Source of the DNA: JBIQJD01 sp044507695
GTDB taxonomy: Bacteria > Bacteroidota > Ignavibacteria > Ignavibacteriales > Ignavibacteriaceae
DNA length: 64,000 bases
Reading direction: 5' to 3'
Assembly: GCA_044507695.1 (NCBI GenBank)
Contig: JBIQJD010000012.1
Coordinates: 41,154-105,153, forward strand
Positions 54,019 through 61,390 of this stretch are shown piece after piece. Below the pieces are notes generated by a model. It was not told the origin of the DNA, searched no databases, and saw nothing but the letters and a program-made list of their open reading frames with translations. The stretch's first letter is position 1; the number at the start of each line of letters is the position of its first letter. The translations under genes and the position numbers were made by a program.

Positions 54019-54210
54019 TCAGCTTTTCCCATCTGTTATGTAAGAATTGTACAAAGTATAATTTTCTTTTTCACACTCATGATCTATATTGTTCTGATAA
54101 TATTTTTCTTTCAACAAAAACATTCTGTAAGGTGAAACAGATGTTGCTTTTTGCTCCTGTGAAAGTTTAACTACCGGCATGTGGATTTTATAATTAGAAC
54201 AGTTGGTCAT
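54019..54210 (-). CDS. small uncharacterised protein
   Basis: A 63-residue frame with an ATG and a good AAGGAAA site eight bases upstream. It has no hydrophobic helix or family that I recognise, and the composition (Lys, Glu, Asn, Tyr) is like a real soluble protein. A Tyr/Asn-rich C-terminal half ends ITDGKS. It sits between argH and the ALDH gene on the opposite strand to argH. Confidence 0.45.
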   Translation of the reverse strand: MTNCSNYKIHMPVVKLSQEQKATSVSPYRMFLLKEKYYQNNIDHECEKENYTLYNSYITDGKS

Positions 54211-54290
54211 GATATGCTTTCCTTATTTTTCTAATACAATTATAAGAATAAGCCCATGAATACGGTGTGATAATTACTACAGTAAAAGTT

Positions 54291-54338
54291 CGGAGTTGAA
54301 AAAGAAGTTGTAAAATTTACTAACTGATTTCAACTCCG
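54291..54338 (-). terminator. large hairpin downstream of the ALDH gene
   Basis: CGGAGTTGAAA (54291-54301) and TTTCAACTCCG (54328-54338) form a perfect 11-base stem with a 26-base loop, starting 13 bases after the ALDH stop. It is followed leftward by AACTTTTACTG, with a short T run, so it may stop transcription. Confidence 0.45.
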
Positions 54339-54350
54339 GACCAATTGAAT

Positions 54351-55883
54351 TTAAATTACAAATTTGATTCCCTGTGCAAGCGGAAGATCAGTTCCATAAT
54401 TTATTGTATTTGTTTGCCTTCTCATGTAAGTCTTCCATGCATCAGAACCTGATTCACGTCCGCCGCCTGTTTCCTTTTCACCGCCAAACGCGCCGCCAAT
54501 TTCGGCACCTGATGTTCCAATATTTACATTTGCAATTCCGCAGTCTGATCCTTCAGCGGATAAAAATTTCTCGGCTTCTCTTAAATTATTCGTAAAGATT
54601 GCTGAAGATAATCCCTGAACAACTCCGTTATGAAGTTCAATTGCATTGCTTACATCACCGGAATATTTTATTAAATATAAGATTGGAGCAAATGTTTCTT
54701 CCTGAACAATCTCATAATGATTTTCAGCTTCAACAATTGCCGGCATTACGTAAGTGCCCGCTTCATAACCGCTGCCTGAGAGAACTTCCCCGCCAAATAT
54801 AATTTTGCCGCCCTCTTTTTTAACCCGTTCTAGTGCATTAGTAAAAGCCTGAACAGCATCTTTATCTATCAACGGACCAACATGATTTTTTTCATCAAGC
54901 GGATTTCCAACTTTCAAACTTCCGTATGCTTTTATAAGTGATTCTTTTACTTTATCATAAATTGATTCATGAACAATTAATCTTCTTGTTGTTGTACATC
55001 TTTGCCCGGCTGTTCCAACGGCGCCAAATACAACGGCAGGAATAGCCAGTTTGAGATCTGCATCCGGAGTAATTATTATTCCGTTATTTCCGCCAAGCTC
55101 AAGAATAGCGCGTCCAAATCTTCTTGCAATAACTTCACCTGCGTGTCTGCCAACCTTTGTTGAACCAGTTACGGAAACAAGCGGAAGTCTTTTATCATTC
55201 AGCATTCTCTCACCAATTGTAGAACCTTTTCCTATGATTAATGAAAAAATTCCTTCAGGAAGATTATTCTCCTTTAAAACAGCAGCAATAATATTCTGAG
55301 TTGCAATTGCAGAAAGCGGAACTTTAGAAGAAGGCTTCCATACATTTACATCACCGCAGACTGCTGCAATCATTGCATTCCAGCTCCATACAGCAACCGG
55401 AAAATTAAATGCTGAAATTGTGGCAACAATTCCTAATGGATGATATTGATCATACATCCTGTGATTTGCTCTTTCAGAATGCATTGTAAAACCATATAGC
55501 TGGCGTGATTGCCCAACAGCAAAATCACAAATGTCAATCATCTCCTGCACTTCACCCAAACCTTCCTGAAGAGATTTTCCCATTTCATAAGATACCAGTT
55601 GTCCGAGCGGCATTTTAAATTCGCGCAATTTTAGTCCGATTTGCCTGACAATTTCTCCGCGTTTTGGAGCGGGAACTTTTCTCCAGATTTTAAAAGCTTC
55701 TGATGCTGTGTTCATTATATTTTCATAATCTTTTTCAGAAGCCTGGTAAACAGAAGCAATAAATTTTCCGTCAGCAGGTGAATAAATCTTCAGCTCACCT
55801 TCTGTTGTTGTTTCGTTCCATTTTGTACCAGAAGATGAACCGTAATTTTTTTCTTTTATACCAAGAGTTTTAAGGAATTCCAT
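54351..55883 (-). CDS. ALDH7 (antiquitin)-type aldehyde dehydrogenase
   Basis: A 510-residue NAD-dependent aldehyde dehydrogenase. GFTMHSERANHRMYDQYHPL and NYGSSSGTKW near the start are typical of ALDH7, known for alpha-aminoadipic semialdehyde in lysine breakdown. The catalytic Cys is in GTAGQRCTTTRRLIVH and the general base Glu in ELGGNNGIII. The NAD loop is VSVTGSTKVGRHAGEVIARR. The substrate here is not proven; lysine catabolism genes are not next to it. Preceded by the Rrf2 regulator gene. Confidence 0.9.
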   Translation of the reverse strand: MEFLKTLGIKEKNYGSSSGTKWNETTTEGELKIYSPADGKFIASVYQASEKDYENIMNTASEAFKIWRKVPAPKRGEIVRQIGLKLREFKMPLGQLVSYEMGKSLQEGLGEVQEMIDICDFAVGQSRQLYGFTMHSERANHRMYDQYHPLGIVATISAFNFPVAVWSWNAMIAAVCGDVNVWKPSSKVPLSAIATQNIIAAVLKENNLPEGIFSLIIGKGSTIGERMLNDKRLPLVSVTGSTKVGRHAGEVIARRFGRAILELGGNNGIIITPDADLKLAIPAVVFGAVGTAGQRCTTTRRLIVHESIYDKVKESLIKAYGSLKVGNPLDEKNHVGPLIDKDAVQAFTNALERVKKEGGKIIFGGEVLSGSGYEAGTYVMPAIVEAENHYEIVQEETFAPILYLIKYSGDVSNAIELHNGVVQGLSSAIFTNNLREAEKFLSAEGSDCGIANVNIGTSGAEIGGAFGGEKETGGGRESGSDAWKTYMRRQTNTINYGTDLPLAQGIKFVI

Positions 55884-55899
55884 TTTGTCTCCTTTTCTT

Positions 55900-56316
55900 T
55901 TAAGAAGTTTTATCTATTACCGATTGTAAGGTTATTCTTTTCATTTTGTTTTCTATTTCAATTTGAACATCTGCAAACAGATCAAGAAAGAAATTGTTCA
56001 TACGTTTTGTTTCACCGCCTCGTTTCTTGCTTGCTTCTGTTACATCAAGATAAAAAGCTTTCCTGTCTTCAACAGCACAATAAATTTCCTGCAGATGAAG
56101 TTTTTCAGCATTTTTTTTAAGAAGAAATCCGCCGGATGTTCCATGTGTACTTTGAACAATATTATTCTTTACAAGCATTGAAAGTATTTTTCTGAGTTTG
56201 GAAGCATTAACTCCAATGTGTTCCGCAATCTCCAAACTACTTTTTGGCACCGGGTAAGTTTTGGATAAATAGCACAATGCTTTTACTGCCGTTGATAATT
56301 TGGTGGATGCTGACAT
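55900..56316 (-). CDS. Rrf2 family transcriptional regulator
   Basis: A 138-residue regulator with an N-terminal winged helix (about 1-80): KLSTAVKALCYLSKTYPVP, SLEIAEHIGVNASKLRKILS and GTSGGFLLKKNAEKLHLQEI. Unlike IscR/NsrR it lacks the three-Cys cluster in the C-terminal half; the two Cys seen are in ALCYL and IYCAVED. It may sense something other than iron-sulphur status. Divergent from the Zn cluster and 17 bases before the ALDH gene on the same strand; an inverted repeat sits 40 bases upstream. Confidence 0.88.
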   Translation of the reverse strand: MSASTKLSTAVKALCYLSKTYPVPKSSLEIAEHIGVNASKLRKILSMLVKNNIVQSTHGTSGGFLLKKNAEKLHLQEIYCAVEDRKAFYLDVTEASKKRGGETKRMNNFFLDLFADVQIEIENKMKRITLQSVIDKTS

Positions 56317-56355
56317 CTGTTTATTATAGGATTGAGTACAGAATTATTTTTATTT

Positions 56356-56372
56356 GTTACAGTAAGTGTAAC
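56356..56372. repeat. inverted repeat between rrf2 and the zinc cluster (operator candidate)
   Basis: GTTACA-GTAAG-TGTAAC is a perfect 6-base inverted repeat with a 5-base spacer, 40 bases from the Rrf2 ATG and 89 bases from the small gene on the other side. Its placement suits an operator for Rrf2 itself or for a Fur/Zur-type regulator of the metal genes. Confidence 0.5.
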
Positions 56373-56460
56373 TAATTCAAACTTAAAAAACAAATTGAAA
56401 CGCCTGCAGTAAAACCGCTCTTGATTTTGCATAAATTAATTGGATATCTTTGTAGAAATC

Positions 56461-56805
56461 ATGAAAAGAAAGAAAAAATATTCCCTGGCATTTATCTCAG
56501 CATATTTACTTTTGCTGATTTATTCTTCTTTTCATATTCATCAGGTTGATCACAGCAGCCGTAATTTAATTTCGGAATCTGAAAGCCCTATCTCAACTTA
56601 CAATGATGATAAATTTTATTACGGTTTGTATGTTTGTCATTTCAATTTAACGTACAATTCATTTTCTGATGCAGCATCCAGCCAGGCTGGCTGTGTAGTA
56701 TTTGGCAGACAATTCCCAACTACACTAATTCCCGAAGATATTATAGCTATCCTCCAGCCGGTTTCATTATCATTTCAACACCGAGGTCCCCCGGTATTCT
56801 CTTAA
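56461..56805 (+). CDS. small membrane protein with RGPP tail, next to metal uptake genes
   Basis: A 114-residue protein, using the ATG at 56461 rather than one seven codons earlier. The N-terminus has a hydrophobic segment (about 10-24), then the His-bearing FHIHQVDHSS, and the C-terminus ends QHRGPPVF. Proteins with a single helix and an RAPP/RGPP-type tail are often found beside metal uptake genes, but have no known biochemical role. The position in front of the barrel and znuACB suggests a link to metal handling. Confidence 0.55.
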   Translation: MKRKKKYSLAFISAYLLLLIYSSFHIHQVDHSSRNLISESESPISTYNDDKFYYGLYVCHFNLTYNSFSDAASSQAGCVVFGRQFPTTLIPEDIIAILQPVSLSFQHRGPPVFS

Positions 56806-56861
56806 GCGTAATTTGTTTTTTTTAGCCGCAAAGGCATCAATAATTACAATTAAGAGGTAAT

Positions 56862-58037
56862 ATGAGAAATTTCATTTTCTTATTACTGCTGTTTTTTTAT
56901 CCGGCAGTTACAGTATCTCAATCAAATGTTAATCCCGATATTAGTTTAATTGGTTCATTTAATTTATCATCTGTATACAATAAAAATTCAGAAAATAATG
57001 GTAAACTATTGTTTCATGACCCTGCTCTTGAAATGATAGTTGAAGGATATCTTAATCCATACTCAAAGGCAGCGGGAATAATTTCTTATGAAGATGGTAA
57101 TTTTGAGGTTGAAGAATTATATGCTCATGTAGTAAGAGGACTCCCCCTTGATGCGCAGATAAAAGCCGGTAAATTCCTTGTTGGATTTGGAAAACTGAAT
57201 ACCACTCACCCCCACACATGGCCGTTTATATCTCGTCCTCTTTTTCATCAGATATATTTTGGTGAAGAAGGATTTAATGATATAGGCATAAACCTGAGTT
57301 TCATTTTACCAACAGGAGATATCTTCACAACATTTGATGCCGGAATTTTTAAAGGTGATGCACTTGCAGGTTCAGCTCAGGAAGAAGATACAGAACTGCT
57401 GCGCGGCAATAGTCCGGTTTTCACTTGCCGTCTTGGTTCATTCTTCAGCATAAATGATTTCAATAATATTGAAGCTGGTGTAAGTGCTTCATATGGAACT
57501 TACGCCACTTTAAAATATCTTTTTATACAATATGGAGATTTGTTTGAAGCATTTAGCTTAAAGAACGAATCATTAAAATATTTATATACGGGCATAGATT
57601 TTAAATACAAATACAAACCGGATTCTTATACTGCTTTAACAATCCAGGGTGAAGCAATTCTAAACAGCAGGCAGGTTTATTCTATCGTGAATGAGGATGA
57701 ACTTGTTCTGCATAAAAAAAATATTCATACTTTTGGTGCGTTTATCTATCTGGATTATCTCTTCAAAAAAATATTCAGCATTGGGGCAAGGTATGATTTT
57801 ACGAATGGAGTTATCGGTGCTGAGCCTTCTGAACTAAGCCTTGCTAATGATGATCAGAATAATACTCAGGCGCTTTCCGGCTGGTTTGGATTTTATCCTG
57901 TTGAGGAAACACTTGCAATCCGCTTAGGTTTGGAGCAAATGTTTTTCAATTATTACGGCGGAGATACAAGCACCGAAACAAAAGCTTTTCTGCAGCTTAT
58001 ATTTTCACTCGGGCCGCATAAAGCGCATCCATTTTAA
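56862..58037 (+). CDS. outer-membrane beta-barrel protein of the metal uptake cluster
   Basis: A 391-residue protein with a signal peptide (about residues 1-19) and a predicted beta-barrel. The segments AQIKAGKFLVGFGKLNTTHP and HQIYFGEEGFNDIGINLSFI resemble porin-like phosphate/short-chain barrels and zinc-regulated barrels of Gram-negatives. The His-bearing THPHTWPF stretch may face the pore. It ends AFLQLIFSLGPH with a beta-signal-like tail. It lies 14 bases before znuA, so OM passage of metal is likely; the specificity is inferred from context. Confidence 0.75.
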   Translation: MRNFIFLLLLFFYPAVTVSQSNVNPDISLIGSFNLSSVYNKNSENNGKLLFHDPALEMIVEGYLNPYSKAAGIISYEDGNFEVEELYAHVVRGLPLDAQIKAGKFLVGFGKLNTTHPHTWPFISRPLFHQIYFGEEGFNDIGINLSFILPTGDIFTTFDAGIFKGDALAGSAQEEDTELLRGNSPVFTCRLGSFFSINDFNNIEAGVSASYGTYATLKYLFIQYGDLFEAFSLKNESLKYLYTGIDFKYKYKPDSYTALTIQGEAILNSRQVYSIVNEDELVLHKKNIHTFGAFIYLDYLFKKIFSIGARYDFTNGVIGAEPSELSLANDDQNNTQALSGWFGFYPVEETLAIRLGLEQMFFNYYGGDTSTETKAFLQLIFSLGPHKAHPF

Positions 58038-58051
58038 AAAAGGATTTTATA

Positions 58052-58930
58052 ATGAAAAAATTATTTGTCTTCATGCTAATTGTTCTGCTGTGCAAAATAA
58101 GTTCAGCAGAAGTAAATGTAGTTACCACTACAACTGTTATTTACGATATAGTAAAAGAAATTGGTAAAGATAAAATTAAAGCCGATTACATTTGCCGGGG
58201 TGATCAGGATCCCCATTTCCTCGAAATTCTGCCAAGCTACATGATGAAACTGCGTAAAGCTGATATTGTTTTCAAGATCGGTTTGGATCTTGAAAAATGG
58301 CTGCCGCAATTGATTGATGGTTCACGTAACAGTTCACTTGTGCTTGTTGATCTTTCAATCAATATTGAAAAGAAAGATGTACCAACCGGCAAGATTGATG
58401 CAAGCCGCGGTGATATTCATCCTTCCGGCAATCCACACTACTGGCTTGATCCGGAGAATGTAAAAATTATGGCTTCGGAAATCTGCAATACCCTTTCTGA
58501 TTTTGATCCGGCAAATGCTGAATATTATAAAAAAAATCGGGAACAGTATATTATAAAATTGGATCAAAAAATTTCCGACTGGATGAAAGTAATGCAGCCA
58601 TTAAAGGGAAAAGATTTAATATTTTTTCATTCAAGCTGGACATATTTCACTTCAAGATTTGGAATTAACACCGCAGGTTATGTGGAACCCAAACCTGGCA
58701 TTCAGCCTACTCCCTCTCATAATGCTGAAATAATTAACATCATTAAAAAGAAAAAAATAAAAATGATTGTAATGGAAAATTACTACAGTGCAAATGCACC
58801 TTCGCAGATTGCGGACATAACAGGTGCAACAGTTGTTAAGGTTCCCGTAGCTGTTTATGGAATCGATGGAATAAATTCATACATAGAATTGATGGATTAT
58901 ATTATTAACCGATTAATCCAAAATATGTGA
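58052..58930 (+). CDS. znuA: zinc/manganese-type ABC transporter substrate-binding protein
   Basis: A 292-residue cluster A-I binding protein with a signal peptide (about 1-20). Metal ligands expected are His in QDPHFLEI, His in GNPHYWLDP, and later carboxylate/His residues (FFHSSWTY, IKMIVMENYYS). The usual His-rich loop of ZnuA is missing, so Zn versus Mn is open. It sits in the periplasm and hands the metal to the ABC transporter in the next two genes. Confidence 0.9.
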   Translation: MKKLFVFMLIVLLCKISSAEVNVVTTTTVIYDIVKEIGKDKIKADYICRGDQDPHFLEILPSYMMKLRKADIVFKIGLDLEKWLPQLIDGSRNSSLVLVDLSINIEKKDVPTGKIDASRGDIHPSGNPHYWLDPENVKIMASEICNTLSDFDPANAEYYKKNREQYIIKLDQKISDWMKVMQPLKGKDLIFFHSSWTYFTSRFGINTAGYVEPKPGIQPTPSHNAEIINIIKKKKIKMIVMENYYSANAPSQIADITGATVVKVPVAVYGIDGINSYIELMDYIINRLIQNM

Positions 58931-58937
58931 GAAATAA

Positions 58938-59687
58938 ATGAACAAAGAATTAATAAGTTTTATTGATGTGTCTATAGGCTATGGTACTGGTGCATTAGTT
59001 AATGATTTGAATTTTACAATTTATGAAAATGATTTTATCGGTCTTGTTGGCCCCAACGGTGCAGGAAAAACTACAATGCTTAAAACCATACTGGGAAGTT
59101 TGAAACCATTAAAAGGTGATATTATAAAGAAGGATGTCAAATTCGGTTATGTTCCGCAAAGAGATATTATCCAGCCGCTGCTTCCCTATTCTGTTTTTGA
59201 TGTAGTTATGATGAGCAGATATTCAATGCTGGGAATATTTAAGAACCCTTCACAGGAAGATGAAAAGATTGTTAATCAATGTTTGCATCATGTAGGGATA
59301 TATCATTTAAAAGATGAAAATTATAATAACTTATCCGGAGGGCAGCGGCAGCGTACCTTAATAGCACGCGCACTTGCTGTTGAACCAAATGTACTGATAC
59401 TTGATGAGCCGACTAACGGCATGGATACGCCTTCTCATTATCAATTACTTAATCTTATTGAACAGCTTCACGGGGAAGATAAATTAACAATAATACTCGT
59501 GAGTCATCTTCTTACAGATGTAGCCAATATTGTAAAGAAACTTATGCTGATTGAACGCAGCCATTTCCAGTTTGGGGAAATTGATTCAATACTTTCTGAA
59601 GATAATTTAAGAAAAACTTATTCAACCGATTTTATTGTTTCAAAAATTGAAAATGAATTTATAATAACCTCAGGAAAGAAAAATTAA
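58938..59687 (+). CDS. znuC: metal ABC transporter ATP-binding protein
   Basis: A 249-residue ATPase. Walker A GLVGPNGAGKTTMLKT, signature NNLSGGQRQRTLIARAL and Walker B NVLILDEPTNGMDTP are complete, with the switch His in IILVSHLL. It drives the ZnuB permease. Seven bases after znuA and directly before znuB. Confidence 0.93.
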   Translation: MNKELISFIDVSIGYGTGALVNDLNFTIYENDFIGLVGPNGAGKTTMLKTILGSLKPLKGDIIKKDVKFGYVPQRDIIQPLLPYSVFDVVMMSRYSMLGIFKNPSQEDEKIVNQCLHHVGIYHLKDENYNNLSGGQRQRTLIARALAVEPNVLILDEPTNGMDTPSHYQLLNLIEQLHGEDKLTIILVSHLLTDVANIVKKLMLIERSHFQFGEIDSILSEDNLRKTYSTDFIVSKIENEFIITSGKKN

Positions 59688-60566
59688 GTGGATATTTTAC
59701 ATCAGTTGATTGAAATATTTCCCTACGCCGTATTAGGCTGTATTCTGGCTGGAATAATCTGCGGTTTTCTCGGAGTATTTGTTGTTTCGCAGAGAGTTGT
59801 ATTTCTTGGTGCAGTTTTAACACAGGTATCAATTGCCGGAGTAGCGTTTTCCTTTTTGCATCTGCTTAACCTTGAAGCAATGCTTCTGCACATTATTGGC
59901 TCTGAAACAGCGGGTAATCCATTGTTCCATCACTTTGAAGCAGGATTTTTTTCTCTCACATTTGCAGTTATCACTGTCCTGATTTTCTCACAAACATACC
60001 GCCAAAAAGTTCTTACGCAGGATGTAATTCTCGGGATTATTTTTGTTGCGGCAATAGCGGCAAGGATAATGTTCATACAAAAAAGTCCCGTTGCTGAAGT
60101 ATCAGAAATAGAATCAATACTCAAAGGAGATATTCTTTTTATAAGCAGTGATCAATTCTATATGCTGCTCGGCATAATGTTTTTCACTGTTTCAGTTTTT
60201 TTGATCTTTAGAAAGCAATTGATGTTTGTTACTTTTGATCCTGAATCAGCACTTGCGCATGGAATTAACTCCAGGTTCTGGATGCTCGTATTTTACCTGG
60301 TTGTTGGAACCGGTATTTCTTTAACCACGAGGTATGTAGGTGATGTTTTTGTTTTTGCGTACCTAATAATACCATCATCAATCGGAATATTGCTCGCAAA
60401 AAAAGTAAGGAATGTTTTTATTATTGCAGTGATAATTGGAGCGGTAATTCCGCCCGTCTCATTATTCCTTGCATTCAAATATGATTTCTCAAGCGGCCCT
60501 GCAGCAGTAGCAGTCTTGTTTATAATTTTTATTTCTATAGTTGGAATAAAGAAATTGATCAGGTAG
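59688..60566 (+). CDS. znuB: metal ABC transporter permease
   Basis: A 292-residue ABC-3 family permease with eight or so membrane helices. It starts GTG, directly after the znuC stop. The stretch VFLGAVLTQVSIAGVAFSFL is the coupling/early helix region, and YVGDVFVFAYLIIPSSIGILL is typical of ZnuB/MntB permeases. It completes the metal uptake system. Confidence 0.92.
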   Translation: MDILHQLIEIFPYAVLGCILAGIICGFLGVFVVSQRVVFLGAVLTQVSIAGVAFSFLHLLNLEAMLLHIIGSETAGNPLFHHFEAGFFSLTFAVITVLIFSQTYRQKVLTQDVILGIIFVAAIAARIMFIQKSPVAEVSEIESILKGDILFISSDQFYMLLGIMFFTVSVFLIFRKQLMFVTFDPESALAHGINSRFWMLVFYLVVGTGISLTTRYVGDVFVFAYLIIPSSIGILLAKKVRNVFIIAVIIGAVIPPVSLFLAFKYDFSSGPAAVAVLFIIFISIVGIKKLIR

Positions 60567-61044
60567 TATTTGCAAGAACCAATTGTTCAGGTTTCACCAT
60601 ATTAATTTAAGGTTTTATTACGGAAACATTACTCAAAAATTTAAAATTGCTTTTACGTCAATTTGTCATACTCCGATCAACAATTGTAATCTTCTGTATC
60701 TATTTCGCTTATCTTGTACTTATCTTGTTCTTAAATTATACTAAGCTTCAACTTTGCAATCATTCAAAAATCAGCTAAAAAGACATTTTTTGAATTTATT
60801 AAAAATTCAAAAAGCATGGGACTTTTTGACAGAGGTTAATCAGGCAGGTTGATTATTACACCTGGATAACTTCGCATTTTGAAAATGTCCTTAAGTATAA
60901 ACTATTTCCCACGAAATATATTTTTTAGTTGATTTAACTAAATCGGAATTATGCTCATTTAATTTTTTGGAAGGATTAGCGGAGTGACCGATATAAGAGT
61001 GCTGCGAACTTACTTATTTAAGTATGTAAACAAAATACATTTTG
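60567..61044. other. 478-base gap with a decayed GIY-YIG gene
   Basis: No intact gene. It contains a perfect 11-base inverted repeat (TTTTTGAATTT, 60787-60797, and AAATTCAAAAA, 60803-60813), a 6-base inverted repeat TAATCA...TGATTA at 60837-60855, and the GIY-YIG relic described at 60891-61040. Confidence 0.6.
60891..61040 (-). pseudogene. GIY-YIG nuclease relic next to tRNA-Ser
   Basis: From an ATG at 61040, five bases after the 3' end of tRNA-Ser, the minus strand reads MYFVYILK, TAA in codon 9, VSSQHSYIGHSANPSKKLNE, HNSDLVKSTKKYISWEIVYT, then TAA. This is the GIY-YIG domain: VYI in place of GIY, YIG at codons 16-18 and the NPSKKLNEHN helix. Two stops and the lost C-terminal half (residues like EEF..RSEAxKRE are not readable) show it is dead. 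Similar small GIY-YIG genes often sit next to tRNAs. Confidence 0.75.
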
Positions 61045-61134
61045 CGGAGAGGGAGGGATTCGAACCCTCGGTAGCGGTTTACCCACTACGACGGTTTAGC
61101 AAACCGTTGGTTTCAGCCACTCACCCACCTCTCC
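61045..61134 (-). tRNA. tRNA-Ser (anticodon GCU)
   Basis: The sequence folds as a class II tRNA of 90 bases. Acceptor arms are GGAGAGG and CCTCTCC with a G discriminator; CCA is not encoded. The anticodon stem-loop is ACGGT-TTGCTAA-ACCGT, with GCT at 61098-61100. The variable arm is long (GTCGTAGTGGGTAAACCGCTAC region) and the T arm has the GGTTCGAATCC box. It reads leftward. Confidence 0.95.
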
Positions 61135-61229
61135 GGACTGAAAATGTTACAGTTTCAATTAAGTGGCACAAAGATAAAGACTTTATAATAAATATTAAAA
61201 TTTAGCAGAAAATTTTTTGTCTATTTCCT

Positions 61230-61390
61230 TCAAGGGATAGCTCTTGTTACATTATTTCTGTGTACAACATAACTCACAAAGAGCAATACACTTCCGGCAG
61301 AAGTATGCGGATACTGCATTTCACCAGCAGTGAGATTCGATTCAATTAAAATCTTGCACCACTTTCTTATTGCACTGATAGTTAATTCAT
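61230..61390 (-). pseudogene. small protein-like frame coupled to maeB, shifted by one base
   Basis: An ATG at 61390 overlaps the maeB stop as ATGA. In that frame it stops at once (ATG AAT TAA), but one base later a frame is open to a TGA at 61230: LTISAIRKWCKILIESNLTA, GEMQYPHTSAGSVLLFVSYV, VHRNNVTRAIP. The codons are like the genome's genes and the composition like a real protein. Restoring one base in the AA after ATG would give a start of M-K/N-L-T-I. I do not recognise the family. Confidence 0.45.

Noticed and set aside
60786..60813. Inverted repeat as an insertion-sequence end
   Set aside because: The 11-base repeat has only a 5-base loop and no transposase or target duplication next to it; it is more likely a hairpin.
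60984..61205. A 73-codon rightward frame over the tRNA gene
   Set aside because: It reads EREGFEPSVAVYPLRRFS, the well-known translation of the antisense strand of a tRNA-Ser; the tRNA explains it.
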